A stretch of 64,000 bases of DNA from Burkholderiales bacterium (GCA_030604135.1 JAUVWL010000002.1:124001-188000); one strand, 5' to 3'. Positions 8,907 to 17,697 are shown, numbered from the stretch's first letter. Numbers and translations: made by a program. Notes: generated by a model from the letters alone, not told the origin.

Positions 8907-9401
8907 ATGACGCTCTTCAACGTGCTCTTCCTGTGCACCGGCAACTCGGCGCGCAGCATCATGGCCGAGGCCATCCTCAACCAGATCGGTGGCGGGCGCT
9001 TTCGGGGTCACAGCGCGGGCAGCCACCCGGCCGGTCGGGTCAACCCGCACGCGCTTGAGCTGCTGGAACGCAACCGCTACCGCACAGACGGTCTGCGCAG
9101 CAAGAACTGGGACGAGTTTGCGCGGCCTGACGCCCCGCAGATGAACTTTGTCCTCACCGTTTGCGACAAGGCCGCTGGCGAGGTCTGTCCCATCTGGCCT
9201 GGCCAGCCCATATCGGCCCACTGGGGTGTACCCGACCCTGTAGAGGTCAAGGGCGACGAACAGGCCATCCAGCGCGCCTTTGCCGACACCTTCATCACGC
9301 TCAGCCGCCGGGTGGCCCTGCTGGTCAACCTGCCCATCGACAAACTCGACAAGCTGGCCCTGCAGAACGAGCTGCGTATCATCGGTCAGACCAAGGCCTG
9401 A
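8907..9401 (+). CDS. arsC: Arsenate reductase, low-molecular-weight phosphatase type
   Basis: A 164-residue cytoplasmic protein with the CX5R phosphatase loop near the N-terminus ([10 protein letters not shown]) and the DP motif later ([11 protein letters not shown]). This class reduces arsenate to arsenite, with electrons from thioredoxin or mycothiol/glutathione systems depending on the subtype. It sits directly between arsI and acr3, so its product is handed to the ACR3 pump. AAAGGA precedes the ATG at 8907. Confidence 0.92.
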   Translation: MTLFNVLFLCTGNSARSIMAEAILNQIGGGRFRGHSAGSHPAGRVNPHALELLERNRYRTDGLRSKNWDEFARPDAPQMNFVLTVCDKAAGEVCPIWPGQPISAHWGVPDPVEVKGDEQAIQRAFADTFITLSRRVALLVNLPIDKLDKLALQNELRIIGQTKA

Positions 9402-9415
9402 ACCACGACGCATCC

Positions 9416-10438
9416 ATGGGACTGTTCGAACGCTACCTCACCGTCTGGGTCGGCCTGGGCATCCTGGCCGGTGTGGGCCTGGGCCTGATCGTTCCCGGCC
9501 TGTTCCAGGCCGTCGCCTCCCTGGAGGTGGCCCAGGTCAATCTGGTGGTGGCCGTCTTCATCTGGGTGATGATCTACCCGATGATGATCCAGATCGACTG
9601 GAACGCCATCAAGGACGTCGGCAAGAAGCCCCAGGGCCTGATGCTGACCCTGGTGGTCAACTGGCTCATCAAACCCTTCACCATGGCCGCCATGGGTGTG
9701 CTGTTCTTCCAGTACGTGTTTGCACCCTGGGTCGACCCCCAGTCGGCCAGCGAATACATCGCCGGCATGATCCTGCTGGGCGTGGCGCCCTGCACCGCCA
9801 TGGTCTTCGTCTGGAGCCAGCTGGTCAAGGGCGACGCCAGCTACACCCTGGTGCAGGTCTCGGTCAACGACGTGATCATGATCTTCGCCTTCGCGCCCAT
9901 CGCTGCCTTCCTGCTGGGCGTGACCGACGTGACCGTGCCGTGGGAAACCCTGCTGCTGTCGACCGTGCTCTACGTCGTGCTGCCGCTGGTGGCAGGTCTG
10001 TTGACACGCCGCACCTGGATCGCGGTCAGCGAGCAGCACCTGCGCGACCGGGTGGCCTTGCTCAAGCCCTTGTCGGTGCTCGGCCTGATCGCCACCGTGG
10101 TGCTGTTGTTCGGCTTCCAGGCACGCACCATCGTCGAGCAGCCATTGATCATCGGCATGATCGCCATCCCGCTGATTCTTCAGACCTACGGCATCTTCTT
10201 CATCGCCTGGTGGGGTGCACGCCTGCTCAGGCTGCCGCACAGCATCGCCGGCCCGGCCTGCCTGATCGGCACGTCCAATTTCTTCGAGCTCGCGGTGGCG
10301 GTGGCCATCTCGCTGTTCGGCCTGAACTCGGGCGCTGCGCTGGCCACCGTGGTCGGGGTGCTGGTCGAGGTGCCGGTGATGCTGTCCCTGGTGGCGCTGG
10401 TCAATGCCTGGCGACCACGGCCCCTTGCCTCACAATGA
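9416..10438 (+). CDS. acr3: ACR3-family arsenite efflux permease
   Basis: A 340-residue integral membrane protein with about ten hydrophobic segments. It carries the ACR3 signature around the conserved cysteine in [13 protein letters not shown], which is needed for As(III) translocation. It exports arsenite using the proton motive force. The start at 9416 ([15 protein letters not shown]) lies 14 nt after arsC; the longer reading from 9161 overlaps arsC and is discarded. It is sometimes labelled arsB, but the family is ACR3, not ArsB. Confidence 0.93.
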   Translation: MGLFERYLTVWVGLGILAGVGLGLIVPGLFQAVASLEVAQVNLVVAVFIWVMIYPMMIQIDWNAIKDVGKKPQGLMLTLVVNWLIKPFTMAAMGVLFFQYVFAPWVDPQSASEYIAGMILLGVAPCTAMVFVWSQLVKGDASYTLVQVSVNDVIMIFAFAPIAAFLLGVTDVTVPWETLLLSTVLYVVLPLVAGLLTRRTWIAVSEQHLRDRVALLKPLSVLGLIATVVLLFGFQARTIVEQPLIIGMIAIPLILQTYGIFFIAWWGARLLRLPHSIAGPACLIGTSNFFELAVAVAISLFGLNSGAALATVVGVLVEVPVMLSLVALVNAWRPRPLASQ

Positions 10439-10442
10439 GGGC

Positions 10443-10793
10443 ATGAGCCCCCTGACCCTGTACCACAACCCCCGCTGCAGCACCTCGCGTCAGGCCCTGA
10501 CGCTGCTGCGTGAGCGCGGCATCGAACCCGTCATCGTCGAATACCTCAAGACCCCACCCGACCGGGCCACATTGCAAGGCCTGGTGGCCGCCAGCGGGCT
10601 GCCGTTGCGCGAGTTCCTGCGCAGCAAGGAAGTGCCCTACCAGGTCCTGAACCTCGGGCGTGCCGACATGACCGACAGCCAGTTGATCGACGCCGTCCTG
10701 GCCCACCCGGTGCTGCTTCAGCGACCGATTGCGGTCACCGCCAGCGGCGTGCGCATCGGCCGCCCGCCAGAACGCGTGCTGGAACTGGTCTGA
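10443..10793 (+). CDS. arsC: Arsenate reductase, glutaredoxin-dependent type
   Basis: A 116-residue ArsC/Spx-fold protein. The catalytic Cys12 lies in YHNPRCSTSR. The arginines that shape the arsenate site in E. coli plasmid ArsC have counterparts in LREFLRSKEVPY and RPIAVTASGVRIGRP. It is the last gene of the arsenic operon, 4 nt after acr3, giving the operon a second, unrelated arsenate reductase that draws on glutathione/glutaredoxin. Some chromosomal members of this family are not arsenate reductases (YffB-like); the context argues against that here. Confidence 0.85.
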   Translation: MSPLTLYHNPRCSTSRQALTLLRERGIEPVIVEYLKTPPDRATLQGLVAASGLPLREFLRSKEVPYQVLNLGRADMTDSQLIDAVLAHPVLLQRPIAVTASGVRIGRPPERVLELV

Positions 10794-10811
10794 CCGGGCC
10801 GCCCTGGCGAC

Positions 10812-11387
10812 TCAAACCAGCGAGGCAATCGCTTCGACGTCCTCCGGGAACATCTGGCCGCGCTCGGCCAGCACCACCCGGCCATCACGCCCGCGCACCA
10901 GGGTGATGGGCAGGCCCTTGGGCTTGGGAAATGCCTTGCGCCACTCCGGGCTGGCCCAGGCCGAGGGAAAGCTGTAGCCACGGCTACGCAGGTAGGCGGT
11001 GGCGTCCTCCGGCTTGCGGTCGATGGAAAGCGCCAGCATCTGCAGGCCGCGCGCCTGCTGGCTGCGCCAGAGCTTCTCCATGTGCGGGCTTTGCAGCGCG
11101 CAGAACGGGCAGGTGCTGGCCCACCAGTAGACCAGCAGCACCTGGCCCTGGCTCTGGGCCGGTTCGTAGACGGTGCCGTCGAAGCGGGTGATGCGCGGCA
11201 CCTGAAGGGCGCTGCCCAGTTCGGGCAGCGGCGGCGCCTTGGCCTCTTCGGCCAGGGCCGAGACGGGTTGTGACAGGGCCGCGGGCGTCACCGCCCAGGC
11301 CACGCCGCCCAGCGCGGCGGAAAGCACCTGGCGACGGCGCCAGCCGGACCGGACGGTGGGCTCAACGGGGATGAACTCGTTTGACAT
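10812..11387 (-). CDS. Exported thioredoxin-fold (TlpA/redoxin-like) protein
   Basis: A 191-residue protein. An N-terminal export signal (WRRRQVLSAALGGVAWAV... ending near SALA) precedes a thioredoxin-like domain with the redox motif CPFC in WWASTCPFCALQ. It is probably a periplasmic thiol reductase or oxidase. The start at 11387 (MSNEF) is preferred over a GTG at 11435. It follows the metallo-beta-lactamase-fold gene by 54 nt on the same strand, so the two may be co-transcribed. It converges with the end of the arsenic operon. The substrate is unknown. Confidence 0.78.
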   Translation of the reverse strand: MSNEFIPVEPTVRSGWRRRQVLSAALGGVAWAVTPAALSQPVSALAEEAKAPPLPELGSALQVPRITRFDGTVYEPAQSQGQVLLVYWWASTCPFCALQSPHMEKLWRSQQARGLQMLALSIDRKPEDATAYLRSRGYSFPSAWASPEWRKAFPKPKGLPITLVRGRDGRVVLAERGQMFPEDVEAIASLV

Positions 11388-11441
11388 AGCCGTGCATTCT
11401 GTCCTTGTCTGCGGAGATTTGCATGAGGACGGCACCGACCC

Positions 11442-12368
11442 TCACTCCATCTCCATTTCGAGATAGGTGCGGTTGGCCAGCTGGGGCAACCACACCTCCA
11501 CATGCTGCAGGTGGCTGAAAGGCGCCGCGTCAAAGCTCTTGACGGCCGTGGCCAGATCGGTCCCGGCCTCTACCGCCTGCCCCATGTGGGCCCGCAGCGC
11601 CTTGAGCAGCGCGCCGGTGTCTTTCTGTGCCTGGGCCAGTGTGGTGACCCGGCCGTGCCCTGGCACCACCACCCGGGGGTTCAGCGCCTCCAGCGCTTCG
11701 AACGACTGCAGCCAGGCCTTGGTCCTGCTGACCGGGTGCAGGCCCAGGATGCGGTCCACATAGACCACGTCACCGGTGAACACCACACCAGCCTTCGGCA
11801 GCCAGACCATCAGGTCGCCGGGGGTGTGACCTCCACCGCGGTACACCACGCGCACATCGACCCCACCCATATCCAGCGTTGAGTCGGCGTCCTGGAGCCA
11901 GCGCGCGGGCAACACCACCTCGGTACCGGCCAGCCTGTCCTTCAGCACCGGCGCGTTGGCCTTCAGGTGCTCGGGGCCGCGCGCCCGCATGTCGGCCTCG
12001 GCCCCGGCGTGCGCCATGGTCTCGGCGCCCTGCGCCTTGAAGAAACCGTTGCCCATCCAGCGGTGGTCCTGCCCACCGGTGTTGATCACCCATCGAATCG
12101 GCTGCGGCGTGACCTTCTTCGCCGCCTCGGCCAGTTGCCGGGCGCCCTGCCAGCTGGCCCCGCTGTCGATCAGCAGCGCCCCGGCCGGGGTCACCACCAG
12201 GCCGAAGTTGGCGTTGAGGGCCTCGTTTTCATAGGTGCGGCCCTCGGTCTCGCCAACGAAGGCATAGACGCCGTCGGCCACCGGCTGGAACACCACCTCG
12301 GCCGCTTGTACCGCCCAGGCGCATGCCACGCCGGCGGCCGCAGCGGCCCAGTGCCCGATACGTCGCAT
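11442..12368 (-). CDS. Exported metallo-beta-lactamase-fold protein with an altered metal motif
   Basis: A 308-residue protein with a Sec-type signal (residues 1-22, ending AVQAA). It resembles the SoxH/quinoprotein-relay branch of the MBL fold. The usual HxHxDH motif is replaced: after VINT the sequence reads GGQDHRWMGN, so Asp101 and His102 remain but the first two histidines are missing. The later motifs GGGHTPGD, FTGDVVY and VPGHG are kept. Either one metal site is lost or the family uses a different chemistry. It lies upstream of the redoxin gene, suggesting a joint periplasmic role. No function is assigned. Confidence 0.75.
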   Translation of the reverse strand: MRRIGHWAAAAAGVACAWAVQAAEVVFQPVADGVYAFVGETEGRTYENEALNANFGLVVTPAGALLIDSGASWQGARQLAEAAKKVTPQPIRWVINTGGQDHRWMGNGFFKAQGAETMAHAGAEADMRARGPEHLKANAPVLKDRLAGTEVVLPARWLQDADSTLDMGGVDVRVVYRGGGHTPGDLMVWLPKAGVVFTGDVVYVDRILGLHPVSRTKAWLQSFEALEALNPRVVVPGHGRVTTLAQAQKDTGALLKALRAHMGQAVEAGTDLATAVKSFDAAPFSHLQHVEVWLPQLANRTYLEMEME

Positions 12369-12498
12369 GTTCGTCTCCTGCTCGGGTATGGAGCCGACAA
12401 TATAAACGACGGGTTATTTTTGATCCAGTGGCGGACGAGGTACCGCCCGTCAGATGCCAGAGCGGCAGGCCGTCAGCCCCACCCCGCCCTGGGGACCT

Positions 12499-13593
12499 TC
12501 ACTGCTGCCGACGATTCCGGGGCTCGCGCAACCACACCACCACCAGCGTGACCACGGTCAGCGGCAGCACAAAACCCAGCATGACGGCAGAGAAGGTTTC
12601 GATGGCCGCGTGCTGCTGGGCCGCGAGGATGAGGTAGGCCACATAGGCGAGGTAATAACCCAGAAAGACCGCCCCTTCCCAGCGGGCGATCTCCCGGCCG
12701 GTGACAAACACCGGCAGGCAGGCAAAGGCCACGGCCAGCATCACCCAGATGTCGAAATGCAGCACCGAAGGCACCAGGGTCAGGCCTTGCGGACCGGCCA
12801 CCAGGCCACTGAGGCCAACCACACCCAGGATGTTGAAGGTGTTGCTGCCGACCACGTTGCCCACCGCAATGTCCCGCTCACCTTTCAGGGCCGCGGTGAT
12901 CGAGGTGGCGACTTCCGGCATGGACGTGCCCGCGGCCACAATCGTCAGTCCGATGACCAGATCGCCCACCCCCAGCGCCCGGGCAAAGGCCACCGCCGAA
13001 CCCACCAGCCAGTCCGAACCCATGACCAGCAAACCGAGGCCGACGGCGATCAGGCCCAGCTGGACCCAGATGCTGGAATCCCAGGCCCCCGCTGCGGGCG
13101 GTCGCAACTCGTCGTCGAACTCGCTGGACAAACCCGCGGTCTGGCGGCGCGACTGGATCACCAGAAACGCCGTGTAGGCCAGCATCAGCAGCAGCAAGGC
13201 CGCGCCTTCCCCCAGCGCGATGCGTCCGTCCAGACCGAAGGCCAGCAAGAGCAGCGAAGCCCCCAGCATGATCGGCACCTCCTGCCGGATCAGCTGGTGG
13301 TGCACCACCAACGGCACGATCAGGGCGCTGGCCCCCAGAATGAAGAGCACATTGAAGATGTTGCTGCCGACCACATTGCCCACGGCAATGTCTGTCTGCC
13401 CGCCCAGCACCGCGCTGGTGGACACCGCCATTTCCGGCGCACTGGTGCCAAAAGCCACCACCGTCAGGCCCACCACCAGCGGCGACAGACCAAAGCTCAG
13501 CGCCAGCCCGGACGCCCCGCGCACCAGCGCGTTCGCGCCCGCCACCAGGGCCAGCAGACCCGCCACAAACCACACCCCTTCAAGCCACAGCAT
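12499..13593 (-). CDS. Calcium/sodium antiporter (CaCA family)
   Basis: A 364-residue inner-membrane protein made of two homologous halves, each with about five membrane segments. The alpha-repeat motifs are GTSAPEMAVS in the first half and GTSMPEVATS in the second, and the acidic residues in them bind the cation. Family members exchange Ca2+ for Na+ or H+ (YrbG-like). The gene lies 83 nt downstream of an NhaR-like regulator on the same strand, which suggests control by sodium or pH, though co-transcription is only likely. Confidence 0.9.
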   Translation of the reverse strand: MLWLEGVWFVAGLLALVAGANALVRGASGLALSFGLSPLVVGLTVVAFGTSAPEMAVSTSAVLGGQTDIAVGNVVGSNIFNVLFILGASALIVPLVVHHQLIRQEVPIMLGASLLLLAFGLDGRIALGEGAALLLLMLAYTAFLVIQSRRQTAGLSSEFDDELRPPAAGAWDSSIWVQLGLIAVGLGLLVMGSDWLVGSAVAFARALGVGDLVIGLTIVAAGTSMPEVATSITAALKGERDIAVGNVVGSNTFNILGVVGLSGLVAGPQGLTLVPSVLHFDIWVMLAVAFACLPVFVTGREIARWEGAVFLGYYLAYVAYLILAAQQHAAIETFSAVMLGFVLPLTVVTLVVVWLREPRNRRQQ

Positions 13594-13676
13594 GAGCCCT
13601 CCTGCTCCGTTTCAGGCTCGCACTGTGCACCCAAACACCGCCGCGGTCGATCAGGCCATTGCGAAGCGCGTGTTCG

Positions 13677-14579
13677 TCAATAACGAAGCGGGGGGACCGC
13701 GGCGGCGCTGAGAATCTGCATCACCAGCGGGTGGTGCAGACCCCGGCGGGAACGTATCCCGTGAATCTCCTCGTACAGCCCCTCGCTGCGGCCAAGCAGG
13801 CGCAGCCGCAGGCTGGGCGCGAGCCGATCGGCACCCAGGGCCGCCAAGGGGAAGACGCCCATGCCCTGGGAGGCAAACAAGGCCATCAGGGCACTGTCCT
13901 CGAACTCCCCCACCACCTGCGGCGCGATCTGATGGGCCTCGAACCAGCGCTCGATGCGCTCGCGCAAGCGCGTGTGTCCGGTGGGCAGCAGCAAAGGCAG
14001 ACGGGCCAGGCTGGCCATCAGGGGTTCGGGGGGCAGCTTGCGGATCAGCGCGGCCGGCCCATACCAGTCGACCGGGCAGACCATGAGGCGGTCGCTGGTG
14101 AGCCGCTGGTCGGAGCCCTTGGCCGGTGGCTGGCACGCCAGCACCAGGTCCAGCTGGTGCAGGGCCAGCTCGGACATCAGCTGCTCCACCTCGCCTTCGT
14201 GGCAGGTCAACCGCAGGGCCGGCGTGCCCAGCACCGGCCTGAGCAAGCTGTGGGAAGCCAGCTTGGACAAACCGTCCGACATGCCCACCGCCAGCCGGAC
14301 GGCCGGCGCCGAGGTGGCCTGTGCCACGGCGTCCGGAATGGACTCGCCCAGCTGGAAAATGGCCTCTGCACGGACAAAAACGCTCTGCCCGGCTTCCGTC
14401 AGCGCCAGCTTCCGTCCCGCCGGCTTCAGCAACTGGTGGCCGAGGTCCTGCTCCAGCGCCTTCACCTGGGCGCTGATGGTCTGGATGGCCATGTCCAGCC
14501 GTTCCGCAGCCCGGGCAAACCCCCCTTCCTTGGCCACCACCCAGAAATAGTAGAGGTGGCGGTAATTCATCCTGGACAC
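13677..14579 (-). CDS. nhaR: NhaR-like LysR-family transcriptional regulator
   Basis: A 300-residue LysR-type protein with its winged helix-turn-helix in the first 65 residues (HLYYFWVVAKEGGFARAAERL). The N-terminus MSRMNYRHLYYFW aligns with E. coli NhaR (MSHINYNHLYYFW). That supports the GTG start at 14579 over the ATG at 14570. In E. coli NhaR activates nhaA in response to Na+. Here no nhaA is seen; the downstream cation exchanger is the obvious candidate target. Confidence 0.85.
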   Translation of the reverse strand: MSRMNYRHLYYFWVVAKEGGFARAAERLDMAIQTISAQVKALEQDLGHQLLKPAGRKLALTEAGQSVFVRAEAIFQLGESIPDAVAQATSAPAVRLAVGMSDGLSKLASHSLLRPVLGTPALRLTCHEGEVEQLMSELALHQLDLVLACQPPAKGSDQRLTSDRLMVCPVDWYGPAALIRKLPPEPLMASLARLPLLLPTGHTRLRERIERWFEAHQIAPQVVGEFEDSALMALFASQGMGVFPLAALGADRLAPSLRLRLLGRSEGLYEEIHGIRSRRGLHHPLVMQILSAAAVPPLRY

Positions 14580-14700
14580 ATCAACACCTCGGGACAGACA
14601 GGGCCGAGCACTTCGGAAAAACCGATGCGCCGCTGCGTTGCACGCTGCTTCAAGCCACGAACGACTTGATCAAGCATAGAGCTTTCAACCGGGTGAACCC

Positions 14701-14859
14701 ATGCAGCATTACACCGTGGCCCTTTCCCTCCTGTCGCTGTCGCTGGGCCTGGCCAGCTGGCTGTCCCGAAGAAACGGCGATGAAAAGCGGGACACGATGG
14801 CCATGCTGTCGGTCACCGTCATCACTGTAGCGGCAACCGGGGCGTCGTTCTTTCTCTGA
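14701..14859 (+). CDS. Putative small two-pass membrane protein (52 aa)
   Basis: A short reading frame from ATG at 14701 to TGA at 14857-14859. It encodes a hydrophobic segment (about residues 5-22), a charged turn (SRRNGDEKRD, residues 22-31) and a second hydrophobic segment (about 33-52). That layout is what a small hairpin membrane protein looks like. No strong ribosome-binding site is visible upstream. It is divergent from the nhaR-like gene, 121 nt away. I do not recognise a family. Confidence 0.45.
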   Translation: MQHYTVALSLLSLSLGLASWLSRRNGDEKRDTMAMLSVTVITVAATGASFFL

Positions 14860-14930
14860 TCGCGCCTGCCCCGGGCGGCCTTCGCGTGGGACGGGCGGAT
14901 CGCCATGGCGGTTGGCGTGGCCTCGAGACC

Positions 14931-15821
14931 TCAGAGACCAAGCAGAAAGTCATCGATGACTTTCGTCGTCTGCTCAGGCGCGTCGACCACGCTGATGTGC
15001 GCGGTCGGCAGGGCAACGAAACGCCCCCTTGGCAGGGCGGCTGCGGCGCGGCGCAGGTCCTCCAGCGGGTACATGTCGTCGTGCTCACCTGCCACGAACA
15101 GGGTCGGCGCTGCAATCTGGCCCAGGCGCAAAGCCAGATCGACCCGCTCCAGCAGCACCGACTGCACCGAACGCGCCAGGGCACGGCCGTCGGCCCGGGC
15201 CAGGTGGTCGTGAAACATGGCCATGAACGGCTTCCGCTGGGCCCGTGTGGATGGAAGATAGAAGGCCTTGGCCACGCCATCGGTGTACACGCGCAACCCG
15301 TGCATCCAGCGCGCACCCCAGGTGACGAAGCGGTCGCCCAGACCACGCCGGCTCGGAAACACCGGCGTATTCAGCATGACCAGCGCACGGGTGCGCGCCG
15401 GGAACAGCAGCGCAAACTCGCCACCCACCAGACCGCCCCAGGAGGTGCCGATGCAGACCACCGGCTCCCGCACCCCCAGCCGGTCCAGCACCTGCGCCTG
15501 GGCCTGCGCGCACTGGGCCATGCTGAAATGGCACGGGGCCGGTCCGCTGCGGCCGTGCCCCGGGCCGTCGATCAACAGCACCCGGTAGCGCTGCCTCCAC
15601 TGGACCACCTGCGGCAGGTAAATGCGGTGGTCGGCCAGGATGGACGGCCAGAGCACCAGCACCTGCGCCGGTCCGGTCAGCCCCGGCGTCTGGCTGTCGT
15701 GCACCGACAGTTCTCCCAACACCGTGTCGACGCGGTGCGCCACCAGAGGAACCGTGTCGATCTCGAAAAGGTGGGCGGCCTGTGCTGCCGCGGCGCTGAG
15801 GCGATGCAAGCCGAGTTCCAT
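14931..15821 (-). CDS. Alpha/beta hydrolase
   Basis: A 296-residue alpha/beta-fold hydrolase. The nucleophile elbow is GTSWGG; the acid is probably the Asp in GEHDDMYP and the histidine in TAHISVVDAP. An oxyanion/lid region with GPGHGRSG precedes the elbow. The start at 15821 is preceded by AGGAG; a longer reading from 15932 would run through the operator region and is rejected. It is divergent from a TetR-type gene with two palindromic operators between them, so it is very likely a target of that repressor. The substrate is unknown. Confidence 0.85.
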   Translation of the reverse strand: MELGLHRLSAAAAQAAHLFEIDTVPLVAHRVDTVLGELSVHDSQTPGLTGPAQVLVLWPSILADHRIYLPQVVQWRQRYRVLLIDGPGHGRSGPAPCHFSMAQCAQAQAQVLDRLGVREPVVCIGTSWGGLVGGEFALLFPARTRALVMLNTPVFPSRRGLGDRFVTWGARWMHGLRVYTDGVAKAFYLPSTRAQRKPFMAMFHDHLARADGRALARSVQSVLLERVDLALRLGQIAAPTLFVAGEHDDMYPLEDLRRAAAALPRGRFVALPTAHISVVDAPEQTTKVIDDFLLGL

Positions 15822-15864
15822 GTGCTGCTCCTGGTGCGGGCTGCGGCACCGTGCCACCGCCGAT

Positions 15865-15919
15865 AAGTTAACGTCGTTAACTTTAGAGATTTCACCCAGA
15901 AATGTCAACACTGTTAACA
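15865..15919. promoter_or_regulatory. Two palindromic operators between the hydrolase and tetR genes
   Basis: AAGTTAACG-T-CGTTAACTT (15865-15883) is a perfect 19-bp palindrome. TGTCAACA-C-TGTTAACA (15903-15919) is a second palindrome with one mismatch. Both share a GTTAAC core and lie in the short divergent space (15822-15926), as expected for a TetR-family repressor controlling itself and its neighbour. Confidence 0.8.
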
Positions 15920-15926
15920 TGACGGC

Positions 15927-16586
15927 ATGCACTCAGCACCACGCCCCCCGAGCTACCACCACGGTGACCTGCGTGAGGCCCTGCTGGCCGCAGCCGCCAC
16001 CCGCGACCCGGAGACCCTGTCGCTGCGCGAACTGGCCCAGGGCCTGGGGGTGACCGCCGCCTCGGTGTACCGACACTTCGACAACAAGCAGGCCTTACTG
16101 GACGAACTGGCCGCGCGGGGTTTTGAACAGCTTCGGCAGCGCTTCGCGGCCGCCTTCGACCCGGCACAACCACCCGCCGACGGCCCCGAAGCCATCGAAC
16201 GCCTGTGCCGACTCGGCGAGGCCTATCTGGCCTTTGCCGATGACGAGCCCGCCCTGTGGCGCCTGATGTTCGGAGTGCACGCCGCCCAATACCGGGCGTC
16301 GGCAACGGCCAGCGGACGGCCCAGCAGCTACGACCACCTGCCGGCCGCCCTGCACGGCCTCAAGACCTGCGGCGTCATTCCGCAAGAACCCCAGGCCGCC
16401 GATGTGCTGTTCGCCTGGAGCGCCATCCATGGGCTGGCCGCGCTGCGCCTGGGGCAGGTGCCCGCCGCGCGCGGGCCGGTCGGGTCGGTCGCGCGGGACA
16501 TGGTGCATCGGCTGATGCGCGGCCTCGGGGGTGGCGACAAATGCCCTGTCGGTCATTGGGCACTTGGCCAAGCCCCTACGCTGTGA
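15927..16586 (+). CDS. TetR/AcrR-family transcriptional regulator
   Basis: A 219-residue one-component repressor. The N-terminal helix-turn-helix shows the family pattern YHHGDLREALLAAA...LSLRELAQGLGVTAASVYRHFDNKQALLDEL. The remainder is an alpha-helical ligand domain with a WRLMFG segment seen in the TetR_C_13/WHG group. It is divergent from the alpha/beta hydrolase, and two GTTAAC-cored palindromes lie between them. The second palindrome ends 8 nt before its own ATG, so self-repression is expected. The ligand is probably a hydrolase substrate or product, by inference. Confidence 0.9.
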   Translation: MHSAPRPPSYHHGDLREALLAAAATRDPETLSLRELAQGLGVTAASVYRHFDNKQALLDELAARGFEQLRQRFAAAFDPAQPPADGPEAIERLCRLGEAYLAFADDEPALWRLMFGVHAAQYRASATASGRPSSYDHLPAALHGLKTCGVIPQEPQAADVLFAWSAIHGLAALRLGQVPAARGPVGSVARDMVHRLMRGLGGGDKCPVGHWALGQAPTL

Positions 16587-16651
16587 GTGCGTAGCCAAAA
16601 GAGGAGCCAGAAATTGAATTCATGCTCACATACACGGGGGGAACCTTTCCA

Positions 16652-16678
16652 TTAGCACTCACTCTCAGAGAGTGCTAA
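16652..16678. promoter_or_regulatory. CIRCE operator (HrcA site) upstream of rpoH
   Basis: TTAGCACTC (16652-16660), a 9-nt spacer, then GAGTGCTAA (16670-16678): an exact match to the CIRCE consensus. It ends 35 nt before the rpoH ATG. HrcA binding here would place the heat-shock sigma factor under HrcA repression. Confidence 0.95.
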
Positions 16679-16713
16679 CATTACAGAAAGACCATCTCAG
16701 GAGGGTTCTGAAC

Positions 16714-17673
16714 ATGTCCCATTCGCTTGCTCTTGCTGCCCAGCCCGCCGCCGGCGCCCTGGCCGTTTCGGGTGCCTGGTCGAGCCGTTCGCTCACCCTG
16801 CCCCCGCTGGGCAACCTGGACGCCTACATCTCGGCGGTCAACCGCATGCCCATGCTGAGCCTCGAAGAGGAACAGCAGGCCGCGCGCCGCCTGCGCGACG
16901 AGAACGACCTGGAGGCCGCCGGCCGCCTGGTGATGTCGCACCTGCGCCTTGTGGTGTCGATTGCCCGCCAGTACCTGGGTTATGGCCTGCCGCACGGCGA
17001 CCTGATCCAGGAGGGCAACGTGGGCCTGATGAAGGCGGTCAAGCGCTTCGACCCCGATCAGGGCGTGCGCCTGGTCAGCTACGCCATCCACTGGATCAAG
17101 GCCGAGATCCACGAATACATCCTGAAGAACTGGCGCATGGTCAAGGTGGCCACCACCAAGGCCCAGCGCAAGCTGTTCTTCAACCTGCGCAGCATGAAGC
17201 AGGGCTTCCGTGCCGAGGCCGCCGAAGGTGACACCCACCGCGAAGGCCTGTCGGACGCCGAGGTGGACGTGGTCGCGCGCGACCTGAACGTCAAACCCGA
17301 CGAAGTGCGTGAAATGGAAACCCGCCTGTCCGGTGGCGACGTGGTGCTGGACCCGAGCCCGTCGGACGACGGCGAGGACAGCTACGGCCCGATCGCCTGG
17401 CTGGCCGACGGCTCCCACGAGCCCACGGTGGTGCTGGAGTCCGCCGAGCGCGATGCATTGGCCACCGAAGGCGTGGCGCGGGCCATGGGCGAGCTGGACG
17501 AGCGCTCGCGCCGCATCGTGACCGAGCGCTGGCTCAAGGTGAACGACGACGGCTCGGGTGGCATGACGCTGCACGAGCTCGCGGCCGAGTACGGCGTGAG
17601 CGCCGAGCGCATCCGCCAGATCGAGGTGGCGGCCATGAAGAAGATGCGCAAGGCGCTCGAAGCCTTTGCCTGA
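16714..17673 (+). CDS. rpoH: RNA polymerase heat-shock sigma factor RpoH (sigma-32)
   Basis: A 319-residue sigma-70-family factor. Region 2 contains NLDAYISAVNRMPMLSLEEE, HLRLVVSIARQYLGYGLPHGDLIQEG and the -10-recognition helix around VSYAIHWIKAEIHEYI. The RpoH-box-like segment TTKAQRKLFFNLR follows, and region 4.2 lies at the C-terminus (YGVSAERIRQIEVAAMKKMR). It directs transcription of chaperone and protease genes. The start at 16714 is preceded by CAGGAGGG; an earlier in-frame start at 16672 would lie inside the CIRCE element and is rejected. A terminator hairpin follows 24 nt after the stop. Confidence 0.96.
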   Translation: MSHSLALAAQPAAGALAVSGAWSSRSLTLPPLGNLDAYISAVNRMPMLSLEEEQQAARRLRDENDLEAAGRLVMSHLRLVVSIARQYLGYGLPHGDLIQEGNVGLMKAVKRFDPDQGVRLVSYAIHWIKAEIHEYILKNWRMVKVATTKAQRKLFFNLRSMKQGFRAEAAEGDTHREGLSDAEVDVVARDLNVKPDEVREMETRLSGGDVVLDPSPSDDGEDSYGPIAWLADGSHEPTVVLESAERDALATEGVARAMGELDERSRRIVTERWLKVNDDGSGGMTLHELAAEYGVSAERIRQIEVAAMKKMRKALEAFA

Positions 17674-17697
17674 GCCTGCCCTGCCAGACCTGAGATG

